From a virus: a stretch of 64,000 nucleotides of DNA. Position 1 is the first letter of the stretch. Every line of letters starts with the position of its first letter. This document shows positions 22,521-29,760 of this stretch, piece by piece. The notes under the pieces were generated by a model. It worked only from the letters and a program-made list of their open reading frames with translations. It was not told the DNA's origin and did no database searches. The stretch is taken from the IMG/VR virus record IMGVR_UViG_3300021469_000002, positions 1 to 64,000 of that record. One strand, written 5' to 3'. The translations under genes were made by a program, and so were the position numbers.

Positions 22521-22864
22521 TATATCACCTTATTTTTTTCAATTAATATCATTTCCAATTCCCATACTGAACCATCTTTTTTTATTCTATATCCCCAGAC
22601 AATTCCATCGTCTGCATAAAATATTATATCTTGCGGTTCCAAAAATGGTGCTATAAATTTCACAAATTCATCCTCATAATACCACTTTTGATAATAATCG
22701 TCCCATTCAATATAGCCATTGGATATTTTCATATCTTCAAGAAAATACCCTACAAAATCTGGGGCATTTTCTTGTTTTAATAATTTTTTAACTGCTTCTT
22801 TCAATTCTTTTTCTTTTCCTTTTTTAATTTTTCCACTTAATTCCATTAAAGAATACATTCCCAT
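22520..22864 (-). CDS. Hypothetical protein
   Basis: A 114-residue acidic ORF sharing one base with the next gene. KKLLKQENAPDFVGYF, YIEWDDYYQKWYYEDEF and IIFYADDGIVWGYRIKKDG suggest an alpha/beta fold. No family recognised. Confidence 0.55.
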   Translation of the reverse strand: MGMYSLMELSGKIKKGKEKELKEAVKKLLKQENAPDFVGYFLEDMKISNGYIEWDDYYQKWYYEDEFVKFIAPFLEPQDIIFYADDGIVWGYRIKKDGSVWELEMILIEKNKVI

Positions 22865-22877
22865 ATAATCACCTCTA

Positions 22878-23009
22878 TCATTTTAAATATCTTAAAATTA
22901 ATTCACTTACTAATACTGCTATTTCCTCTTGTTTGAAATTTGCTAAATCGATTAATGTTTCTATTATATTAAGCAAATTTTCCACATTAGTATTTTTATC
23001 AATTTCCAT
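22878..23009 (-). CDS. Small helical protein
   Basis: A 43-residue acidic helical ORF between two operon genes (13 nt before the 22864 start, 2 nt after the 23012 stop). No family recognised. Gap-filling position supports it. Confidence 0.4.
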   Translation of the reverse strand: MEIDKNTNVENLLNIIETLIDLANFKQEEIAVLVSELILRYLK

Positions 23010-23011
23010 TG

Positions 23012-23302
23012 TTATACCTTTAATTTTTTTAATATTTTTTCTGCAAAACTTTTTGCTTCTTTTAAATATATAAACTCTTTTGTTTTATAATCCATACCAT
23101 CAATCCATAAAACTCTCCAATAATAATTTTTACCTGCCATTTTGCCTAATTTATATACTCCTCTTATTGAAGTTATTTTTATAATATGAATCCATTTAAT
23201 ATTGTTTTCAATTAATGCATATACTTTTGGTTTTATGAAAGGACTATTTCCAATTGTTGCAACAATTGGTAAATGACTAACATCAGTTTTTATCCACTTC
23301 AT
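23012..23302 (-). CDS. Hypothetical protein
   Basis: A 96-residue ORF overlapping the upstream gene by 20 nt. Beta-rich N-terminus and a C-terminal helix (EAKSFAEKILKKL). No family recognised. Confidence 0.5.
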   Translation of the reverse strand: MKWIKTDVSHLPIVATIGNSPFIKPKVYALIENNIKWIHIIKITSIRGVYKLGKMAGKNYYWRVLWIDGMDYKTKEFIYLKEAKSFAEKILKKLKV

Positions 23303-23555
23303 TATTCACCTCTTCAACTTTAATATTAAAATAACCATCCTCATTTAACATTTTTTTAAACCAATCAATTGCTTTTTCTAATCCATTATAACCAAAGCCA
23401 CTACTACTACTAACAATTATTTGTGCACCTAACATATCGGCATCTGTTGAAATTTGCCAAGTTTTTTGTTTTTTATTTATTTCAACAAACAAATGAACAA
23501 GTTTTTCATTTCTTTTTCTATCAAACCTGATTAAGTTTGTTTGACTCATATTCAA
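23283..23555 (-). CDS. Hypothetical protein
   Basis: A 90-residue ORF that starts within the end of the ATPase gene (35-nt overlap). TWQISTDADMLGAQIIV then a Gly/Ser turn and helix. No family recognised. Confidence 0.5.
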   Translation of the reverse strand: MNMSQTNLIRFDRKRNEKLVHLFVEINKKQKTWQISTDADMLGAQIIVSSSSGFGYNGLEKAIDWFKKMLNEDGYFNIKVEEVNNEVDKN

Positions 23556-24720
23556 TCACCATAGGGTATAATGAAACTAAAAAATTTCTTTCTCTTGTAT
23601 CAACCTTATAAATTTCACCCAAATTTAACCATTCTCTAATTCTTCTTTCTGCTGTTCTTTCTGTTTGAACATAACCTTTTCTAATTAGCCATCTTTTTAG
23701 TTCAACCGTTGTTTTTGCTTTTCTTCCCAAAAATTCATATAACATTGCTTGGATTGGAGATTTCATTTGTTGTAATTCCTCAAGTAATTCCTTTTTCCAA
23801 TTTAAACCCAATTCTTTAGCAAATCTATAAGTTTGAAATGCTTTTTGTTGTGTTCTCAAATTAAAATTATTATATCCACAAAATACATAGTTTTTGATTA
23901 AAAATTCCGTAACTTCTTTTTCTTCTTTTGTTCTGGCTATTTGCCTCATTATGTTTGCTAAATCATCATAATCCAAAGTTAATTCTATAAATTCTCCTCT
24001 ACTTAATAATGCTTCAAAATCGTCTTTAAATGCTACTTCCTGAAGATTATTATAATCAAATATGATTTTACCTGTGAATATAAATTCTCTTGGCAAATCT
24101 TTTTGATATTTGCTATAATTATGTTGTGTTAATAAACGATCTTCTGGATCTGTTTCACACGCATTTTTTAAATTACTTATACTTGTTAAATTTCTTAATA
24201 ATCTCAAAACATCTTTAAACCAAATTGTTTTGCCATTGTTCTCATAAAGTAATCTATAAAAATATGCATCTGAAACCATTCCTGCAACAGAAACATAATC
24301 AACATTAAATTTATTAAGAGCCAATTTGATATGAAAACTTTTTCCTATTCCTGCTTTTCCCTTGATAAAAACTAAATTTGTATACCCCAAAGCTAATTTT
24401 TGAATTGCCCTATAAATTGGTTTATAATAATTTAATATTTCTGTCGTTTGTCGCTTATTTTGTCGCTTAAATTGTTCCTTAATAAATTCTTGTTGTTCTT
24501 TGTGAAATTCTTCAAGATATTTTTTAGACAACTTACCATTATTATCAAAAATTCCTAATTCTTTTAATTTCTCAATAATTATATTTTTGTTTTCTTTGTA
24601 ACTTAAGGATCTATCTATATGTGCCTCTAAATCAAATGTTTGTATATCTTTATTTGCTTCTTTAAATTTTTTCTCTACAAATTTTTTTAACAATTTAATT
24701 TGGAATTTTGTAAGAGTCAT
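23521..24720 (-). CDS. P-loop/AAA+ ATPase with C-terminal winged helix
   Basis: A 399-residue protein with Walker A GKAGIGKS (121-128) and a Walker-B-like TIWFKDVLRLL (165-175), in which the first acid of the usual D-D/E pair is Lys. EFIFTGKIIFDYNN is a sensor-1-like strand. The last 70 residues (TTVELKRWLIRKGYVQ, TAERRIREWLNLGEI) look like a winged helix. This layout fits a viral replication initiator or helicase loader. It lies directly after the ligase gene in the leftward operon. No hexameric helicase signature was found. Confidence 0.6.
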   Translation of the reverse strand: MTLTKFQIKLLKKFVEKKFKEANKDIQTFDLEAHIDRSLSYKENKNIIIEKLKELGIFDNNGKLSKKYLEEFHKEQQEFIKEQFKRQNKRQTTEILNYYKPIYRAIQKLALGYTNLVFIKGKAGIGKSFHIKLALNKFNVDYVSVAGMVSDAYFYRLLYENNGKTIWFKDVLRLLRNLTSISNLKNACETDPEDRLLTQHNYSKYQKDLPREFIFTGKIIFDYNNLQEVAFKDDFEALLSRGEFIELTLDYDDLANIMRQIARTKEEKEVTEFLIKNYVFCGYNNFNLRTQQKAFQTYRFAKELGLNWKKELLEELQQMKSPIQAMLYEFLGRKAKTTVELKRWLIRKGYVQTERTAERRIREWLNLGEIYKVDTRERNFLVSLYPMVIEYESNKLNQV

Positions 24721-24784
24721 TTTTTACACTCCTATATATTTTTTCCTTAATTTAACCTATCCTTTCGTAAACCTTTACGGTTTT

Positions 24785-25636
24785 TTAAATAAATCTTACA
24801 AATTTGGGAAATCTCATTTTGTTATTTTTACTTAACTCTTGAAAAGATACCTCTACATATTGTGGTTTATGTTTATAAAAATAATCTATATCTTTTTGGT
24901 TTGGAACACTTATTCTTCCCAATTTTGTAATAAGATTTAAAACCCTTACATTTACACTTTTATTTTTTTGTGGACGGGATTTAGATTTAGTATCATAACC
25001 AATAATTTCTAATGTTTCAGTAAATTCTTTTTTACATTTTAACCAATAATTACTCCTTTTTTGAATATATGGGCTATCTATTCTTTTTGCTACTATTCCC
25101 TCAAATCCTTTATTAATTAAATCCTCAAAAATCTTAAGAGGATTACCCACAAACACATCAATTATTTTAATTAAATTATTTTTCTTAATTAATTCAGTTT
25201 CTAAAATATGCCTCCTCTCTATATATGGTAAATGAGTTAAATCATTATTATTAAGATATAAAATATCAAACACAATATATTTCACAGGGATTGTTTTACT
25301 TGCTAATTTACATTTTAATGGATTCATTAAATGTGTTCTACTTAATAAAGAAGGAAAATCCTTACTAATCATTTCTCCATCAAGAATAATATTTCTTATT
25401 GCATTATTGAATATTTTTTTTAATTTTTTAATATTAAATTCAGGAAATTGATAATTAGGAACAATTTCAAATAAATTGGTTTGGGAATTTCTTCTTTTAA
25501 TAACTAAAGAATCGTTTAAAAGATCTATAATAAATAAATTTCTTGAGCCATCCTGTTTTGGCTCTATAGCATAACCAACTAATTTATTTAAATCCTCTTT
25601 TTTAATTCTATTAGCCAACATAGGTTTTTCAATCAT
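24785..25636 (-). CDS. lig: ATP-dependent DNA ligase, minimal
   Basis: A 283-residue ligase with all nucleotidyltransferase motifs: I K-Q-D-G-S-R (27-32), III LDGEM (85-89), IIIa IVFDILYL, IV FEGIVAKR (178-185), V WLKCKK (198-203), then an OB-fold part (EIIGYDTK, RPQKNKSVNVRVL). No N-terminal DNA-binding domain, as in LigD-type ligase domains and small NHEJ ligases. It lies next to a 53-residue ORF and Ku in the same operon, which points to end joining. Confidence 0.88.
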   Translation of the reverse strand: MIEKPMLANRIKKEDLNKLVGYAIEPKQDGSRNLFIIDLLNDSLVIKRRNSQTNLFEIVPNYQFPEFNIKKLKKIFNNAIRNIILDGEMISKDFPSLLSRTHLMNPLKCKLASKTIPVKYIVFDILYLNNNDLTHLPYIERRHILETELIKKNNLIKIIDVFVGNPLKIFEDLINKGFEGIVAKRIDSPYIQKRSNYWLKCKKEFTETLEIIGYDTKSKSRPQKNKSVNVRVLNLITKLGRISVPNQKDIDYFYKHKPQYVEVSFQELSKNNKMRFPKFVRFI

Positions 25637-25790
25637 TTATTAACTCCTCTTTGATTTTTTTTGAAATTTCTTTCCCTTTTAAATCTTCAATTATTTCTAT
25701 TACATCCTCTAAAGTTAGGGCTATATGATCCTTTAATTCTTCTGCCGTGAAATCAATAAGTTTATTTTTTCTATCTAATATTATTTTCAT
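25629..25790 (-). CDS. Small protein between Ku and ligase
   Basis: A 53-residue acidic ORF with GGTGAAAT upstream, overlapping the ligase start by 8 nt. Strand then helices (FTAEELKDHIALTLEDVIE). No family recognised. It sits between the Ku stop with its stem-loop and the ligase. Confidence 0.45.
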   Translation of the reverse strand: MKIILDRKNKLIDFTAEELKDHIALTLEDVIEIIEDLKGKEISKKIKEELIND

Positions 25791-25809
25791 ATTTCACCTC
25801 TATTTTTAG

Positions 25810-25865
25810 TTAAGAACGGATGTAGGGCTATGTGAGGGGCTTCTGTAATCCAAATCCGTTCTTAA
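25810..25865 (-). promoter_or_regulatory. Perfect inverted repeat downstream of Ku
   Basis: TTAAGAACGGAT (25810-25821) and ATCCGTTCTTAA (25854-25865) form a perfect 12-bp stem with a 32-nt loop, starting 4 nt after the Ku stop. It may be an attenuator or stability element setting the Ku-to-ligase ratio, or a protein-binding site. Confidence 0.6.
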
Positions 25866-25868
25866 TTT

Positions 25869-26612
25869 CTACTTGAGTTTGGAAACGATTTTTTCCAAAC
25901 CTTTACTAAAATCATCTTCCTTTTTTGAAATGGTAGGTTTCTTTTTCTTTATTATTGCCTCAAACAATTCATTAGTGTATTCATCTTTAATGTCTTGTAA
26001 TTTTATGTTTCTTGTTTCTTTTTCTATGCTTTCCAATAAAAGTAATGCATTATTCACATCTTTTTGTGAAACATCTACAGGTTTTAATGGTGTTGGCGTT
26101 CTAATTTGTTCTACATAAATTAATTGAAGCAAAACAAGAAATTTACCAAAAGGTTCTACTAATCCTATGTGTTTTCTGTTTCTTATAAAGTAATCTATTA
26201 ATAATGTTTTGTTTCCCTTAATCAAAGCATTTAATAATATAAAGTATCCTTTTTCAAACTTGGCTTTTGGTATCAAATAGTATACTTTGTCTATTAAATA
26301 TTTCATTTGGTTTGTGTCTTTATTGTTCAAAACCTTTAAAACCTTACAAGATTTATCCTGTTTCTCTTTGATATAATTTATTAATTCTGAATCAAAGATT
26401 ATTTTGTTGTCTTTGTTTATTTTATATGCTTTTTTTAACTCATTATATTGAATTTCCTTATTACATTTTTCGCACCATCTTTTTATTTTTATGTCGTGTC
26501 CCTTTGAACATACATTACTGAAATTAATTGTTTGATAATCCGCAAATCCCGAAATTGCTAATGGTAAATTTAACATTCCAAACTCAAGATTAATGGTTCC
26601 TAAACTTTTCAT
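25869..26612 (-). CDS. ku: Ku DNA end-binding protein
   Basis: A 247-residue protein matching prokaryotic Ku. N-terminus SLGTINLEFGMLNLPLAI corresponds to iw-k-GsIsFGLVniPV. A zinc-like set (VCSKGHDIKIKRWCEKCNKE) follows. The core has YYLIPKAKFEKGYFILLNAL and FIRNRKHIGLVEPFGKFLVL, then IYVEQIR. These are the ring-forming elements of bacterial and archaeal Ku, which bind DNA ends and recruit ligase. Length fits the family (about 250-280). In the same operon as an ATP-dependent ligase. Confidence 0.82.
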   Translation of the reverse strand: MKSLGTINLEFGMLNLPLAISGFADYQTINFSNVCSKGHDIKIKRWCEKCNKEIQYNELKKAYKINKDNKIIFDSELINYIKEKQDKSCKVLKVLNNKDTNQMKYLIDKVYYLIPKAKFEKGYFILLNALIKGNKTLLIDYFIRNRKHIGLVEPFGKFLVLLQLIYVEQIRTPTPLKPVDVSQKDVNNALLLLESIEKETRNIKLQDIKDEYTNELFEAIIKKKKPTISKKEDDFSKGLEKIVSKLK

Positions 26613-26849
26613 TTATAACTCCTTAAGTTTTTTATTTATCTCCCTTAATTGTTTCAATAATCTTTGCTTTTCGCTAATCAATTTTAACGCCTCTTTTGTC
26701 AATTGTGGATTACATTTTAATTGTTTAATTGATCCATTTAGGTATTTTTTAAAGATTTGGCATTTATGACACTTTTTTAATGCTCTTAAGGGAGATAAAC
26801 ATAAAACAGGTTTCCTAATTCTATTTATGATAATTTCTTTTGTTCTCAT
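26613..26849 (-). CDS. Small Cys-containing helical protein
   Basis: A 78-residue basic ORF with KKCHKCQIF and a C-terminal coiled coil (LISEKQRLLKQLREINKK). Its stop abuts the Ku start. No family recognised. Confidence 0.5.
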   Translation of the reverse strand: MRTKEIIINRIRKPVLCLSPLRALKKCHKCQIFKKYLNGSIKQLKCNPQLTKEALKLISEKQRLLKQLREINKKLKEL

Positions 26850-27016
26850 ATTCTTTTTATTATTCCCATTTTTTCTAATTCCTCAATTTTTGATTTTGGG
26901 ATTTTATTCAAATTCCTTTTTAATCCTAAAATTATTTCCGTAATATCCAAAAATGTATATTTTCTGTTTAAGTTGCTAATTATTAGAAAAGCATTATCAT
27001 TTAATTTATATTTCAT
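26846..27016 (-). CDS. Small hypothetical protein
   Basis: A 56-residue ORF chained by short overlaps to its neighbours (ATG at 27016; stop overlapping the next ATG). FLIISNLNRKYTFLDITEII then KSKIEELEKMGII, a small winged-helix-like outline. No firm family. Confidence 0.45.
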   Translation of the reverse strand: MKYKLNDNAFLIISNLNRKYTFLDITEIILGLKRNLNKIPKSKIEELEKMGIIKRI

Positions 27017-27204
27017 TATATCCCTCCCAAATCCAACTGCTTTTTAATAATCATTCTACATTTAGCAAAACTTTCCTCCACAACAGCATTTAAATTTTCC
27101 TTTTCGTTTAATTCTACTTCCAATTCAATACTCGGCTTAATGTTTTCATACATCCCAATTTTTTTCGTTTGGCTAAAACCCACTTTGATTTTTTTAACTT
27201 TCAT
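27016..27204 (-). CDS. Small hypothetical protein
   Basis: A 62-residue ORF: KIKVGFSQTKKIGMYENIKP, then SIELEVELNEKENL and a helix. This resembles small phage proteins of unknown role that often accompany replication genes. GGAGAAAGAGG precedes the start. Confidence 0.45.
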   Translation of the reverse strand: MKVKKIKVGFSQTKKIGMYENIKPSIELEVELNEKENLNAVVEESFAKCRMIIKKQLDLGGI

Positions 27205-27287
27205 ATTCCTCTTTCTCCTAATATTAAAGAAATCAGAATAAGTAAAAAATTTGCCTTTAATTCAAAACCTTTTGATTTTATTCTCAT
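27201..27287 (-). CDS. Very small hydrophobic protein
   Basis: A 28-residue ORF with a hydrophobic stretch (ANFLLILISLILG), linked by an ATGA overlap to the next gene. Possible membrane peptide; support is positional only. Confidence 0.3.
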   Translation of the reverse strand: MRIKSKGFELKANFLLILISLILGERGI

Positions 27288-27301
27288 AACCAACCAACCA
27301 A

Positions 27302-27424
27302 CTAAACTAAATATTCTAAATATTTGTCTTGAAACTCTATTAAGATTTGTTCAATTTTTTCTTGATTCGTATTTTTATGGATCTCTTTTAATAATTCTTT
27401 AACTCCCTCAACAAACTTTTTCAT
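27302..27424 (-). CDS. Small helical protein, first gene after promoter
   Basis: A 40-residue helical ORF whose ATG lies about 20-25 nt downstream of the 27442-27465 promoter, consistent with a leaderless message. No family recognised. Confidence 0.45.
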   Translation of the reverse strand: MKKFVEGVKELLKEIHKNTNQEKIEQILIEFQDKYLEYLV

Positions 27425-27441
27425 ATTTATTTATTGTTTTT

Positions 27442-27465
27442 CTTATTTATAAATGTTTCGTTTTT
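27442..27465 (-). promoter_or_regulatory. BRE+TATA promoter of the Ku/ligase operon
   Basis: On the minus strand this reads ACGAAACATTTATAAATAAG, the same BRE+TATA pattern as at 29.04 kb. It lies 18 bp ahead of the 27424 start and is likely to feed the operon containing Ku, ligase, ATPase and RNase HII-like genes. Confidence 0.65.
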
Positions 27466-27540
27466 GGAATATATATTTTAGTAAATATACTATAATATCG
27501 CCATTGCTCGGCATCAACAAATATTTTATTAACTTTAATA
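27466..27540 (-). ncRNA. Short transcript candidate between two promoters
   Basis: Transcription from the 27541-27560 promoter would enter a stretch with no supported gene before the next promoter. It contains a GCC-GAGCAAT-GGC hairpin and a possible 24-codon ORF running into the next promoter. A short RNA or leader is possible. Confidence 0.25.
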
Positions 27541-27560
27541 TTTATAAATCTTTCGGTTAA
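27541..27560 (-). promoter_or_regulatory. BRE+TATA promoter
   Basis: On the minus strand: TTAACCGAAAGATTTATAAA. Matches the left half of the bidirectional promoter at 29.03 kb. Its nearest downstream gene is at 27424, beyond a second promoter. Confidence 0.6.
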
Positions 27561-27568
27561 TGAAAAGG

Positions 27569-27694
27569 TTAAGATAAAGAAAAGGGAGGGGGAAAAAGGA
27601 AGGAAAAGGGAAAGGGTTTAAATCTCATTTTCCCAAGTGTAAGGTTATCTATAAATGGTTTGTCTAATGTTCCTAATTCTAATTTTTCCAACAT
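27569..27694 (-). CDS. Doubtful small ORF over a polypurine tract
   Basis: A 41-residue ORF starting next to the end of the previous ORF. The first 25 residues look ordinary, but the C-terminus is a Phe/Pro/Ser run caused by the purine-rich plus strand (27570-27616), so the real end may differ. Low support. Confidence 0.3.
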   Translation of the reverse strand: MLEKLELGTLDKPFIDNLTLGKMRFKPFPFSFLFPPPFSLS

Positions 27695-27695
27695 T

Positions 27696-27860
27696 TTATC
27701 GTTCTTTTATATTGATAATTTTATTTTTAATTCTAATTGCTGTGTCTTTTTTTGCCGAGAATAAAGATTTGTCTAACCAAAAATCTGAATTTTTTTGTTT
27801 ATTATGATAAAAATCTATTAATTCATTTAACCATTCAATTAATTCTTTTAATTTATCCAT
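27696..27860 (-). CDS. Small hypothetical protein
   Basis: A 54-residue helical ORF in the leftward cluster (LKELIEWLNELIDFYHNK ... DFWLDKSLF). No family recognised. Starts 9 nt after the previous stop. Confidence 0.45.
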   Translation of the reverse strand: MDKLKELIEWLNELIDFYHNKQKNSDFWLDKSLFSAKKDTAIRIKNKIINIKER

Positions 27861-27868
27861 TTAAACCA

Positions 27869-28033
27869 CTAATAAGGTTTATAAACCCAAACATTCCCTT
27901 TTTTTTCAACTTCCCTACCGTCCAACAATCGCCCTTTAACATCGTTTTTGCTTTTAACAATTACCGTTTTAGTTTCCCCGCTTAACAACTCATCGCCGAT
28001 TTTCACATAAACCCTTTGTTTCGTCAATTCCAT
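27869..28033 (-). CDS. Small beta-rich protein
   Basis: A 54-residue ORF with GGAGGTGAGGAT upstream. YVKIGDELLSGETKTVIV and GRLLDGREVEKKGNVWVY suggest a small SH3-like barrel. No family recognised. Confidence 0.5.
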   Translation of the reverse strand: MELTKQRVYVKIGDELLSGETKTVIVKSKNDVKGRLLDGREVEKKGNVWVYKPY

Positions 28034-28051
28034 ATCCTCACCTCCACAATT

Positions 28052-28219
28052 TTATTTATCAGCCTCTTGTTTGCAAAATTGTTTAAAACACTTCGGACTG
28101 CAGAAATGTAATTCCTCACTACCCCAATTATCTGGATGCCCTTCGCAAAAATATAATTCAACATAAGCAACTTCAGGATCAATTTCTTTCTCGCAAATAA
28201 TACACTGTACTTTTTCCAT
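28052..28219 (-). CDS. Small zinc-finger protein
   Basis: A 55-residue protein from the ATG at 28219, which has AAAGGAGG 8 nt upstream; a longer reading from 28279 is less likely. VQCIICEKEI, FCEGHP and HFCSPKCFKQFC give a treble-clef/TRASH-like metal site. Function unknown. Confidence 0.6.
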   Translation of the reverse strand: MEKVQCIICEKEIDPEVAYVELYFCEGHPDNWGSEELHFCSPKCFKQFCKQEADK

Positions 28220-28278
28220 TTTAAAAACCTCCTTTATCCTTTTACCCACTCCTTTTTCAAAAACTTTCAAAAACTTCA

Positions 28279-28443
28279 TTACCAGTCAAATTCGAATTCT
28301 TTTCGTTCTCCGTTTTTGAAAAATACTGTTATTTTTTCCCACGCCCCAAAACGAGAATTCCACTTTCCTATTCCATATATCATATCTTCTTCAAACTCCT
28401 CATCTAATATTACTCTTAAATCTTTTTTGTTTATCTTTTCCAT
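28279..28443 (-). CDS. Small hypothetical protein
   Basis: A 54-residue acidic ORF with GGAGGTGAGAGG upstream. IYGIGKWNSRFGAWEKITVF and a final strand EFEFDW. No family recognised. Confidence 0.5.
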   Translation of the reverse strand: MEKINKKDLRVILDEEFEEDMIYGIGKWNSRFGAWEKITVFFKNGERKEFEFDW

Positions 28444-28475
28444 CCTCTCACCTCCTAAAAATTAAACAAAAAAAA

Positions 28476-28970
28476 TTAAATATTTGGAAGTTCCTCCATA
28501 CTTCCAAGTATGTCTTCGAGCACTTTTGCATCTTTCTCTATTTCTGTTTTTTCGTCGGCTACCATCATAACGAAGTAGCCGCACTGTTCCTTCCTGGTTT
28601 TCCCATCCCAGAAATAAGAGTATTCGGGCACTATTGTTCCGAATCCCTGACCCGAATATCGGAAAATTGGAAATGAATCTCCAATTGCCATTTTTGGCTC
28701 TACTGGAATTTTTGGTTTTGTTATTTTAAACACTTTGACTACACACATTGACGGTTTTTTAAATTTATGCTCTGTTACCTCCACCCTGATTCTGTGAAAT
28801 TCGTAAGGTGCGCCCATCTTCCTTCGCGTTACTGTGATTTTTATTTGCATTGTGTCACTGTTATAAATGTACTCCCCTGTTGCGCGTACTCCATCCCATG
28901 CCGAAACGCTCTGCCCAGGTATTATGTCTTTTTGATAACTCCCCTTTGCCATGTCAACCCAGAATCTCAT
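28476..28970 (-). CDS. Hypothetical protein, first of the leftward operon
   Basis: A 164-residue beta-rich protein with GGAGGTGAGA upstream. KGSYQKDIIPGQSVSAWDGV and SFPIFRYSGQGFGTIVPEYS are notable. Codon use is less AT-biased than in neighbours, suggesting a different origin. First gene after the bidirectional promoter, with about a 50-nt leader. Confidence 0.55.
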   Translation of the reverse strand: MRFWVDMAKGSYQKDIIPGQSVSAWDGVRATGEYIYNSDTMQIKITVTRRKMGAPYEFHRIRVEVTEHKFKKPSMCVVKVFKITKPKIPVEPKMAIGDSFPIFRYSGQGFGTIVPEYSYFWDGKTRKEQCGYFVMMVADEKTEIEKDAKVLEDILGSMEELPNI

Positions 28971-29022
28971 CTTCTCACCTCCCTTTTCTAATTCTTTTTC
29001 TTATTTAATTATTTGTTTTTTT

Positions 29023-29046
29023 CATTTATAAATCTTTCGGTTAACC
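29023..29046 (-). promoter_or_regulatory. Leftward half of a bidirectional promoter
   Basis: On the minus strand: GGTTAACCGAAAGATTTATA and on. It shares its BRE with the rightward promoter through a perfect 16-bp palindrome TTTCGGTTAACCGAAA (29035-29050). Confidence 0.7.
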
Positions 29047-29050
29047 GAAA
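29035..29050. promoter_or_regulatory. Perfect 16-bp palindrome between divergent promoters
   Basis: TTTCGGTTAACCGAAA is its own reverse complement and supplies the BRE of both divergent promoters. It may also be a repressor operator, giving joint control of both transcripts. Confidence 0.7.
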
Positions 29051-29064
29051 CATTTATATATAAG
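29039..29064 (+). promoter_or_regulatory. Rightward half of the bidirectional promoter
   Basis: GGTTAACCGAAACATTTATA followed by TATAAG; the ATG at 29083 is about 30 nt after the TATA start, so its message should be nearly leaderless. Strongly similar to the promoter at 3698-3720. Confidence 0.75.
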
Positions 29065-29082
29065 TTATGACAAATAATAAAT

Positions 29083-29331
29083 ATGGTATTATTTCCTAAA
29101 AATTCGTGGGATATTGAAGATTTGGTAAAAATAGCGAAACATTTAGGGATAAATTACGAAATTACACCAAAAGGTAATTTTTGGGTAAACAATAATAAAG
29201 AAGCAAACTTAATAACAAATTATATAGTTTGTCCGCAATGTCACAAAGTAAAAAAGAAATATATGGGTTTTGTCTGTGAGGAATGCCACAAAAAGAATTG
29301 GAAAAAGAAAAAAGGAATTAGATTAATATGA
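29083..29331 (+). CDS. Zinc-ribbon protein
   Basis: An 82-residue protein with a helical N-terminus and a C-terminal double CxxC (YIVCPQCHKVKKKYMGFVC then CEECHKKNWK). First gene of the rightward transcript from the bidirectional promoter; overlaps the next start by 4 nt. Possibly a regulator, but no family recognised. Confidence 0.55.
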   Translation: MVLFPKNSWDIEDLVKIAKHLGINYEITPKGNFWVNNNKEANLITNYIVCPQCHKVKKKYMGFVCEECHKKNWKKKKGIRLI

Positions 29332-29552
29332 AAAAAGAATTAGAAAAATTAGTAGAAAAAATGGAAAACTACTTGAAATGGAAAATAATGCTGGGGGAAA
29401 GTGATGACGGGGAAGAACAGGAAATAAAGACAATTCAGCAAACGATTAAAATAATCCAGCAAGATTTGAATTGGGTCGGAATGCCAGCGGAGCAGAGATT
29501 AAAAGCATTGTTTGGGTTGAGTTCGGCGGGAGAAAGAGGAGTGAAAAAATGA
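29328..29552 (+). CDS. Hypothetical helical protein
   Basis: A 74-residue ORF, acidic coiled-coil-like, starting in an ATGA overlap. GMPAEQRLKALFGLSSAGER near the end. No family recognised. Confidence 0.5.
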   Translation: MKKELEKLVEKMENYLKWKIMLGESDDGEEQEIKTIQQTIKIIQQDLNWVGMPAEQRLKALFGLSSAGERGVKK

Positions 29553-29644
29553 ATATAAGAGAATTGCACGAAAATTATATATTGCAGAAAAAGAAAGTAT
29601 TACTTGATGGGAGCAAATTAAAAGGTTTTGCTCCCGACAAGTAG
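29549..29644 (+). CDS. Very small ORF with internal hairpin
   Basis: A 31-residue ORF starting in an ATGA overlap. The DNA contains an inverted repeat GGGAGCAAA (29608-29616) / TTTGCTCCC (29626-29634), which may serve as a terminator or attenuator. Coding support is weak. Confidence 0.3.
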   Translation: MNIRELHENYILQKKKVLLDGSKLKGFAPDK

Positions 29645-29760
29645 CAAACCCGAGCAATTACCAAAAAGTGAGAAAAAATAATTCGGAAAATTTCCTCACT
29701 AAAAAATGGAAAATGCGGGTTGTCACCTCGCACTCCGCACCGTAAGATTTTGGTGATAAT

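Noticed and set aside
23521-24720. Replicative hexameric helicase
   Set aside because: Only a P-loop and a weak Walker B are visible; helicase motifs beyond these are missing, so a loader/initiator is more likely.
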